A stretch of DNA of 5,298 nucleotides from NCBI RefSeq assembly GCF_946885885.1, contig NZ_CAMPHN010000262.1:1-5298 (forward strand), read 5' to 3'. Origin of the DNA: an uncultured Pseudomonas sp. Its GTDB lineage: Bacteria; Pseudomonadota; Gammaproteobacteria; Pseudomonadales; Pseudomonadaceae. This document shows positions 1 to 5,298 of the stretch, piece after piece. The notes under the pieces were generated by a model that made no database searches, was not told where the DNA came from, and saw only the letters and a list, made by a program, of their open reading frames with translations. How positions within the stretch are numbered: position 1 is the first letter of the stretch; the number at the start of each line of letters is the position of its first letter. The translations under genes and the position numbers were made by a program.

Positions 1-8
1 TTTAACGC

Positions 9-28
9 GGGGGGCGGGGGGGGGGGGG
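9..28. repeat. Poly-G tract (G6-C-G13)
   Basis: Six G, one C and thirteen G follow one another here, and nothing else in the window resembles it. The tract lies between the arms of a perfect 8-bp inverted repeat, TTTAACGC at 1-8 and GCGTTAAA at 53-60. It sits about 130 bp beyond the stop codon of the stress-protein gene and outside any gene I can support. Runs this long are prone to polymerase slippage and could fold into a G-quadruplex, with one G-run from G6 and three from G13. Whether it serves a gene left of the window cannot be seen. A sequencing length error in the run is also possible. Confidence 0.85.
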
Positions 29-74
29 CTTTAGCCGCGATTGACCGTAAAGGCGTTAAAAGCATCACGACTGA

Positions 75-104
75 AGCGGAGTGCCGCCCAGCGGAGCGCC
101 GCCC
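75..104. repeat. Tandem 15-bp direct repeat, two copies
   Basis: AGCGGAGTGCCGCCC (75-89) is followed immediately by AGCGGAGCGCCGCCC (90-104), with a single T/C difference. Each unit contains GCGG-N4-CCGC and so could form a short hairpin. It lies in the non-coding stretch beyond the stress-protein gene. No function is evident, and it does not match the Pseudomonas REP families I know. Confidence 0.7.
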
Positions 105-159
105 GGCCCCTCCCACGGACTGCGACAAATGATTCGTGTCGCGACACTAGGTGCCGGTA

Positions 160-597
160 TCAGGTTTTCTTGAGACGCACGGCCAGTACATCGCAAGGGG
201 CGCCGTGCAACACGTCGTTGGCGGTCGAACCCAGTAGTAGTGCCAGGCCGTGGCGACCATGGCTGCCCACCACGACCAGGTCGCAGCCTTGCTCCTCGGC
301 CAGACGGTGGATTTCCTGGCGCGGTTGGCCGTAGGTAAGGTGGCGTTGTTCGGTGCCTATATCCGGGTATTTTCCGGAGAATGCATCCAAGCGCTCGCGT
401 GCTTGATCGAATTGCTGCTGTTGCAGCATGGACAGATCCATGGGGACATCCCCGCCAAAAGCCATCGCCATGGGCTCGACGACGTGCACCACGGACAGTT
501 TGGCCTGGCAACCAGCGGCCAGTTTCTGCGCCCGGTGCATGACCGGATCGCATTCCTCGGTAAGGTCGACAGCGACCAGAATGTGCTTATAGGGCAT
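160..597 (-). CDS. Universal stress protein, UspA family
   Basis: Encodes a 145-residue single-domain Usp, the usual length for the family. Usp proteins are cytoplasmic dimers induced by stress or growth arrest; some bind ATP and their biochemical role is often unclear. Visible features are the first strand KHILVAVDLTEE with Asp11 where ATP-binding members have their Asp, and the C-terminal segment VVVGSHGRHGLALLLGST (108-125) leading to the last strand CDVLAVRL (135-142). Gly111, Gly114 and Gly123-Ser124 fit the nucleotide-binding pattern, but only 8 residues separate Gly114 from Gly123 where the classical motif has 9. The ATG start at 597 is supported by GAAGGAG (610-604 on the minus strand) with 6 nt spacing. 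The gene diverges from the small membrane-protein gene. The family is certain; ATP binding and the specific paralogue are not. Confidence 0.94.
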   Translation of the reverse strand: MPYKHILVAVDLTEECDPVMHRAQKLAAGCQAKLSVVHVVEPMAMAFGGDVPMDLSMLQQQQFDQARERLDAFSGKYPDIGTEQRHLTYGQPRQEIHRLAEEQGCDLVVVGSHGRHGLALLLGSTANDVLHGAPCDVLAVRLKKT

Positions 598-631
598 GGG
601 TGACTCCTTCTAAGAGTGGTCGATGTGATTG

Positions 632-660
632 ATTATGACTCTACTGTATGCCAGCGACAG
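632..660 (-). promoter_or_regulatory. Possible sigma-70 promoter for the stress-protein gene
   Basis: On the minus strand, CATAAT (637-632) matches the -10 consensus at 5 of 6 positions and lies 17 nt downstream of CTGTCG (660-655), which matches the -35 at only 3 of 6. It sits 35-63 nt upstream of the start codon in the 86-bp divergent gap, so the place is right. The -35 is weak, and an activator may be needed if this is a real promoter. Confidence 0.3.
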
Positions 661-683
661 CTGTTTGCTTGCGAGATTACGCT

Positions 684-1121
684 ATGAGCCCTTGGGTCGT
701 CCTACTGCTGCTGATCTTTGTGCTCAGCCCTTTATCCTGGTTGATACCGACGCGCCGTCAGCGTGGGCAGATGGACGTACGCCTGCAGGCCCGCCGCATG
801 GGGCTGGCGATGCAGCTATCGCGCCAGCAATGGCCGCATTGGTTGACCCGGGAGCCGCCCAGTGTCTGCGCACAGTATCACCGGGCGCGTCGTCGCGGTC
901 ATCGGGACAGCTGGTGCTACTGGCAGGCGGAGCCCGGCATCTGGCTCAACCAGTGGCGTGAGCCTTGCGCCGATGAGGCGCTGGCTACGCAATTGGCGTG
1001 TCTACCCGTCGATGCATATAAGGTCGAAGCATCCTCGCAGATGGTTGCCGTGTATTGGGGCGAGCGCGCGCAGGCCGATGGGCTGCAGCGGATTGCCGAT
1101 TTCCTGCTGGCGCGGGCTTGA
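684..1121 (+). CDS. Conserved hypothetical protein, single membrane segment, Trp-rich
   Basis: Encodes 145 residues from the ATG at 684. That start puts the hydrophobic segment at the N-terminus (residues 4-22, WVVLLLLIFVLSPLSWLIP) and has a weak GCGAG 8 nt upstream; the in-frame ATG at 648 has no ribosome site and would add 12 unremarkable residues. Basic residues directly after the segment (TRRQRG, 23-28) suggest that the rest is cytoplasmic. The soluble part is rich in Trp (50, 53, 78, 80, 87, 91, 125) and Arg, with the stretches PHWL, QYHRARRRGH, WCYWQ and WLNQW. I recall Pseudomonas homologues in the same place upstream of fadB, sometimes labelled YajC-like for the membrane segment plus basic cluster. 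I see no real YajC signature, so the function is unknown. Coding quality and context make it a genuine gene. Confidence 0.85.
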   Translation: MSPWVVLLLLIFVLSPLSWLIPTRRQRGQMDVRLQARRMGLAMQLSRQQWPHWLTREPPSVCAQYHRARRRGHRDSWCYWQAEPGIWLNQWREPCADEALATQLACLPVDAYKVEASSQMVAVYWGERAQADGLQRIADFLLARA

Positions 1122-1140
1122 GCAAGGCCGGCGGCATCCG

Positions 1141-1171
1141 GACAAAGAAAACCCAGCGCAAGCGCTGGGTT
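1141..1171 (-). terminator. Intrinsic terminator whose U-tract is on the minus strand
   Basis: AACCCAGCG (1150-1158) and CGCTGGGTT (1163-1171) form a perfect 9-bp stem with a CAAG loop. Read on the minus strand it is followed by TTTTCTTTG, counting the last stem Ts, as expected of an intrinsic terminator. Read on the plus strand it is followed by GATCGC with almost no T-run, so it would be a poor terminator for the gene ending at 1121, although that gene may use it. No minus-strand gene lies to its right that would explain the orientation. Confidence 0.6.
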
Positions 1172-1309
1172 GATCGCAATGGCCAGGCAGGCCGGAAAGT
1201 GGAGTGCGCAGGTGCTGTTGGCGGTGGCGGGGTGCAATCGGCTGCGCCGCCGGATATCGCTTGAACCCGCTCATGGTTCGGCAGGTCGACAGCAGTATCC
1301 GCACTGATT

Positions 1310-1365
1310 AACGGAAGATACGCCATTTCCGTTGCATCCCTTAGCGGTTTTTACGATGGCGTATC
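1310..1365. other. Two interlocking inverted repeats with pseudoknot topology
   Basis: Stem 1 pairs AACGGAA (1310-1316) with TTCCGTT (1327-1333). The 10-nt loop of that hairpin, GATACGCCAT (1317-1326), is exactly complementary over its whole length to ATGGCGTATC (1356-1365). This is the order of an H-type pseudoknot, or of two alternative hairpins. With no linker before stem 2, all 10 pairs probably cannot form beside stem 1, but about 8 could. It lies roughly 400-450 bp upstream of the fadB start. As RNA it could act on either strand; as DNA it could be a pair of protein-binding dyads. The pairing is read directly and its role is unknown. Confidence 0.5.
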
Positions 1366-1588
1366 GATTTCGCTGAAACGGCCCTGTCCGTGGCGAAGGA
1401 ATATCTGATATGCGTTGTATCGTATCGCCCGTCCACTCATCCGCTTATCGACGCCGATCGTCGCCTGTTCGCCACTATCTCCCGAAAATAAAGCGTGCCA
1501 CGGCTATTTACGGGCCGGGCGAGGCGACAGTCCTTATCAGGCTAATTGACAACTTGGCGCTTTTCCGAGAAGGTGTGCGTACCCAAAT

Positions 1589-1615
1589 CAAACGGGCGTA
1601 TGAATTGAGCGTTTG
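1589..1615. promoter_or_regulatory. Spaced dyad CAAACG-N15-CGTTTG, possible regulator site
   Basis: A perfect 6-bp inverted repeat has arm centres 21 bp apart, two helical turns, about 150-175 bp upstream of fadB. The arms contain CAAAC and GTTTG, the half-sites known for PsrA, the TetR-family fatty-acid sensor that represses fadBA in P. aeruginosa. PsrA sites have only 2-4 bp between half-sites, whereas here there are 17 between CAAAC and GTTTG, so this is not a standard PsrA box. It may be a chance dyad or the site of another regulator. Confidence 0.25.
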
Positions 1616-1762
1616 TCTTAAAGACTGCGCCTTTACAGCCCGATTATCGCATCGGCGGGTGTGCCAGGCTGATTAGGGCTATTTCGACGGCTAAGCTTCG
1701 GGATGGCTTACTGGTTGGCTCCGATGTGTACTGTTTAGCTTCCATACCGTGGAGATCAGTTG

Positions 1763-3910
1763 ATGATTTACGAAGGTAAAGCCATCACGGTTAAGGCTCT
1801 TGAGAGCAATATCGTCGAATTGAAATTCGACCTCAAGGGTGAGTCCGTCAACAAATTCAACCGTCAAACCCTGAACGAGCTGCGTCAATCCGTTGATGCG
1901 ATCAAGGCCGATGGTTCGATCAAGGGTGTGATTGTCACCAGTGGCAAAGACGTATTCATCGTCGGTGCCGACATCACCGAGTTCGTCGATAACTTCAAGT
2001 TGCCCGACGAAGAGTTGATGGCTGGCAACCTCGAAGCCAACAAGATCTTCAATGATTTTGAAGACCTCGCCATACCGACCGTTGTCGCTATCAACGGTAT
2101 CGCACTGGGCGGCGGTTTTGAAATGTGCCTGGCCGCGGATTACCGCGTCATGGCCGATAGCGCCAAAGTGGGCCTGCCGGAAGTCAAGCTGGGCCTGTAC
2201 CCGGGCTTTGGCGGTACCGTCCGTCTGCCACGGGTGATAGGCACCGATAATGCCGTCGAGTGGATTGCCTCGGGCAAAGAGAACCGTGCAGCCGATGCCC
2301 TGAAAGCGGGTGCCGTCGACGCCGTGGTTGCCGCGGACAAGCTGCAGGCCGCTGCACTCGATCTGGTCAAGCGCGCTATTTCCGGCGAACTGGATTACAA
2401 GGCCAAGCGTCAGCCGAAGCTGGAAAAGCTCAAGCTCAACGCCATCGAACAAATGATGTGCTTCGAAACCGCCAAAGGTTTTGTCGCCGGCCAAGCGGGT
2501 CCGAACTACCCGGCGCCGGTCGAGGCCATCAAGACCATCCAGAAAGCCGCCAATATGGGGCGTGACAAGGCGATCGAGATCGAAGCCGCGGGCTTCGTCA
2601 AACTCGCCAAGACTTCGGTTGCCGAAAGCCTGATCGGTCTGTTTCTGAACGACCAGGAATTGAAGCGCAAGGCCAAGCACCACGACGAAATCGCCAAAGA
2701 CGTGAAACTGGCCGCTGTTCTCGGCGCCGGCATCATGGGTGGCGGTATCGCCTACCAGTCGGCTGTCAAAGGCACGCCGATCCTGATGAAGGATATCCGC
2801 GAAGAGGGTATCCAGATGGGCTTGAACGAGGCTTCCAAGCTGCTCGGCAAGCGCGTCGAGAAGGGCCGTTTATCCCCGGCCAAGATGGCCGAAGCCCTCA
2901 ATGCGATTCGCCCGACCATGTCCTACGGCGATTTCGGCAACGTCGACATCGTCGTCGAAGCCGTGGTCGAGAACCCCAAAGTCAAGCAGGCCGTACTGGC
3001 TGAAGTGGAAGGCGCGGTGAAGGAGGATACGATCCTCGCCTCGAACACGTCGACCATCTCCATCAGCTTGCTGGCCAAGGCCCTCAAGCGTCCGGAAAAC
3101 TTCGTCGGCATGCACTTCTTCAACCCGGTGCACATGATGCCGCTGGTCGAAGTCATTCGTGGCGAGAAGTCCAGCGAACTGGCCGTGGCCACCACCGTTG
3201 CCTACGCCAAGAAGATGGGCAAGACCCCGGTCGTGGTCAACGATTGCCCGGGCTTCCTGGTCAACCGCGTGCTGTTCCCGTACTTCGGTGGTTTCTCCAA
3301 GCTGCTCGAACTCGGTGTGGACTTCGTGCGTATCGACAAGGTCATGGAGAAGTTCGGCTGGCCCATGGGCCCAGCTTACCTGTCCGACGTGGTCGGTATC
3401 GACACCGGTCACCATGGCCGCGACGTCATGGCTGAAGGCTTCCCGGATCGTATGTCCGTCGAAGGCCGTACCGCGGTCGACGTGATGTACGAAGCCGATC
3501 GCCTGGGGCAGAAGAACGGTAAGGGCTTCTACGCCTACGAGATGGACAAACGCGGCAAGCCGAAAAAGGTCATCGACCCTCAGGCTTACGAGTTGCTCAA
3601 GTCGATCGTGACCGAGCAGCGTGAAGTGACCGATGAAGACATCATCAACTTCATGATGATTCCGCTGTGCATGGAAACCGTGCGCTGTCTGGAAGACGGC
3701 ATCGTCGAAACCGCGGCCGAAGCCGATATGGGCCTGATCTACGGCATCGGCTTCCCGCCGTTCCGTGGTGGTGCTTTGCGTTACATCGACAGCATCGGAG
3801 TGGCCGAATTCGTAGCCCTGGCCGACAAGTACGCCGATCTGGGCGCGCTGTACACCCCGACTGCCAAGCTTCGCGAAATGGCCGCCAACGGCCAGAAGTT
3901 TTTCGGTTAA
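1763..3910 (+). CDS. fadB: Fatty acid oxidation complex alpha subunit FadB
   Basis: This 715-residue multifunctional enzyme hydrates 2-enoyl-CoA, oxidises 3-hydroxyacyl-CoA with NAD+ and carries isomerase activity, in complex with FadA in the cytoplasm. The N-terminal enoyl-CoA hydratase/isomerase domain (about 1-190) has the oxyanion-hole region [15 protein letters not shown] with Glu120 and [14 protein letters not shown] with Glu140, matching E. coli Glu119 and Glu139. The dehydrogenase NAD-binding domain (about 315-495) has GAGIMG (321-326), SNTSTIS (428-434) and [14 protein letters not shown] with His451 and Glu463, matching catalytic His450 and its Glu partner in E. coli. The C-terminal dehydrogenase domains follow (about 497-715, including FPPFRGG at 664-670). 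The ATG at 1763 gives the length I recall for Pseudomonas FadB and has GGAG 8 nt upstream; an in-frame TTG just before it adds nothing. It is the first gene of the fadBA operon, with no truncation or missing key residue. Confidence 0.98.
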   Translation: MIYEGKAITVKALESNIVELKFDLKGESVNKFNRQTLNELRQSVDAIKADGSIKGVIVTSGKDVFIVGADITEFVDNFKLPDEELMAGNLEANKIFNDFEDLAIPTVVAINGIALGGGFEMCLAADYRVMADSAKVGLPEVKLGLYPGFGGTVRLPRVIGTDNAVEWIASGKENRAADALKAGAVDAVVAADKLQAAALDLVKRAISGELDYKAKRQPKLEKLKLNAIEQMMCFETAKGFVAGQAGPNYPAPVEAIKTIQKAANMGRDKAIEIEAAGFVKLAKTSVAESLIGLFLNDQELKRKAKHHDEIAKDVKLAAVLGAGIMGGGIAYQSAVKGTPILMKDIREEGIQMGLNEASKLLGKRVEKGRLSPAKMAEALNAIRPTMSYGDFGNVDIVVEAVVENPKVKQAVLAEVEGAVKEDTILASNTSTISISLLAKALKRPENFVGMHFFNPVHMMPLVEVIRGEKSSELAVATTVAYAKKMGKTPVVVNDCPGFLVNRVLFPYFGGFSKLLELGVDFVRIDKVMEKFGWPMGPAYLSDVVGIDTGHHGRDVMAEGFPDRMSVEGRTAVDVMYEADRLGQKNGKGFYAYEMDKRGKPKKVIDPQAYELLKSIVTEQREVTDEDIINFMMIPLCMETVRCLEDGIVETAAEADMGLIYGIGFPPFRGGALRYIDSIGVAEFVALADKYADLGALYTPTAKLREMAANGQKFFG

Positions 3911-3925
3911 TCGCGGACAGACTAG

Positions 3926-5116
<1,191 letters not shown>

Positions 5117-5130
5117 AGGTTCGAGGATGC

Positions 5131-5164
5131 AAAACCGGGGCCTAGTGCCCCGGTTTTTGTTTTT
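5131..5164 (+). terminator. Strong intrinsic terminator of the fadBA operon
   Basis: AAAACCGGGGC (5131-5141) and GCCCCGGTTTT (5147-5157) form a perfect 11-bp stem with a 5-nt CTAGT loop. The run TTTTTGTTTTT (5154-5164) overlaps the stem end and follows it. It starts 14 nt after the fadA stop codon. The four A on the left side give a short U-run in the other direction as well, but the plus-strand orientation is clearly favoured. Confidence 0.95.
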
Positions 5165-5265
5165 GGCCATGCCATTCATGGCGGCGCCCCTTCGGTCCGT
5201 CGCTACGCGGCGTGGAAATTTCTCCCGGAAATTTTTTGCCAGCAAAAAAATCAAGGAATCCAGCG
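5165..5265. other. Repeat-rich gap between the fadA terminator and the next gene
   Basis: This 101-bp spacer holds three small symmetric elements: GCCATG-N5-CATGGC (5166-5182), two GGAAATTT copies 15 bp apart (5213-5220 and 5228-5235 approximately), and TTTTTTGC-CA-GCAAAAAA (5232-5249). The last one abuts the ribosome site AAGGA (5253-5257) of the following gene. A promoter for that gene should lie here because the fadBA transcript ends upstream, but I cannot name a convincing -35/-10 pair. Confidence 0.4.
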
Positions 5266-5298
5266 ATGCAGCTACAACCTGGTCTTTATCGCCACTAC
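5266..5298 (+). CDS. Start of a DUF1653-like protein (partial)
   Basis: The ATG at 5266 is preceded by AAGGA with 8 nt spacing, and the frame stays open to the window end, giving MQLQPGLYRHY. DUF1653 proteins are small and of unknown function, and they begin with a PGxYRHYKG-type segment. I also recall a DUF1653 gene between fadA and topA in Pseudomonas, which fits this place. Only 11 residues are visible, so the call rests on a short motif plus context. Confidence 0.65.
   Translation, partial: MQLQPGLYRHY

Larger units (their letters stand above)
1172..1762. other. Long non-coding region upstream of fadB
   Basis: About 590 bp without a convincing gene. It contains a small hairpin GAACC-N7-GGTTC (1263-1279), the two-stem element at 1310-1365, an odd palindrome ATATC-T-GATAT (1401-1411), an 88-codon reading frame (1410-1676) with non-coding-like codon use, and the CAAACG/CGTTTG dyad (1589-1615). 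The fadBA promoter should lie here, but I find no well-spaced -35/-10 pair. TTGACA at 1546-1551 is a perfect -35 hexamer, yet 16-18 nt further on the sequence is GAAGGT-like rather than a -10. The ribosome site for fadB is GGAG at 1751-1754. Confidence 0.6.

Noticed and set aside
65..603. Other frames over the stress-protein gene (plus 250-603, minus 65-553)
   Set aside because: Both are shadows of the UspA-family gene at 160-597, which has the recognisable domain and the ribosome site.
629..642. Anr/FNR box in the divergent gap, expected for some Pseudomonas usp genes
   Set aside because: Only the half-site TTGAT is present; the partner position reads ACTCT instead of ATCAA.
648..683. Earlier ATG start for the small membrane protein
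   Set aside because: It has no ribosome site, would place 12 polar residues before the membrane segment, and reaches further into the divergent promoter gap. The ATG at 684 fits the family as I recall it.
917..1326. Several overlapping minus-strand frames of 100-113 codons
   Set aside because: They overlap the real plus-strand gene or run across the terminator hairpin, are rich in Pro, Arg and Ala without domain features, and lack ribosome sites that I could credit.
1546..1574. Perfect TTGACA hexamer as the fadBA -35 box
   Set aside because: At 16-18 bp spacing the downstream hexamers are AGAAGG, GAAGGT and AAGGTG, none resembling a -10. Nor is there a sigma-54 pair: TTGGCGC is not followed by TTGC at the right distance.

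Overview
The window looks like a chromosomal segment from a Pseudomonas-type gammaproteobacterium. The grounds are the strong match of the two large genes to Pseudomonas FadB and FadA as I remember them, the GC-rich codon use of those genes, and the gene order (UspA-like gene, small Trp-rich membrane protein, fadB, fadA, DUF1653-like gene), which recalls the fadBA neighbourhood of P. putida and P. aeruginosa. Organism and synteny are from memory, not from a search.

Layout. Positions 1-159 are non-coding and hold a 13-G homopolymer, a tandem 15-bp repeat and a 12-bp palindrome. Positions 160-597 (minus) encode a universal stress protein. A divergent gap of 86 bp separates it from a plus-strand gene at 684-1121 for a 145-residue protein with one N-terminal membrane segment and a Trp-rich soluble part. 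A gap of about 640 bp follows before fadB (1763-3910). It holds a terminator hairpin whose U-tract lies on the minus strand, a two-stem element with pseudoknot topology (1310-1365), and a spaced CAAACG/CGTTTG dyad near fadB. fadB and fadA (3941-5116) are 30 nt apart, form one operon, and end at a strong intrinsic terminator (5131-5164). A new plus-strand gene starts at 5266 and runs off the window; its 11 visible residues fit a DUF1653 protein.

How the genes work together. FadB (enoyl-CoA hydratase/isomerase plus 3-hydroxyacyl-CoA dehydrogenase) and FadA (3-ketoacyl-CoA thiolase) are the alpha and beta subunits of the aerobic fatty acid beta-oxidation complex. All catalytic residues I could check are present in both. 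The stress protein and the small membrane protein are neighbours with no functional link that the sequence shows.

The coding content is ordinary and I see no undescribed multi-gene system. The part most worth a second look is the long, structured non-coding stretch upstream of fadB, followed by the poly-G tract at the left edge.
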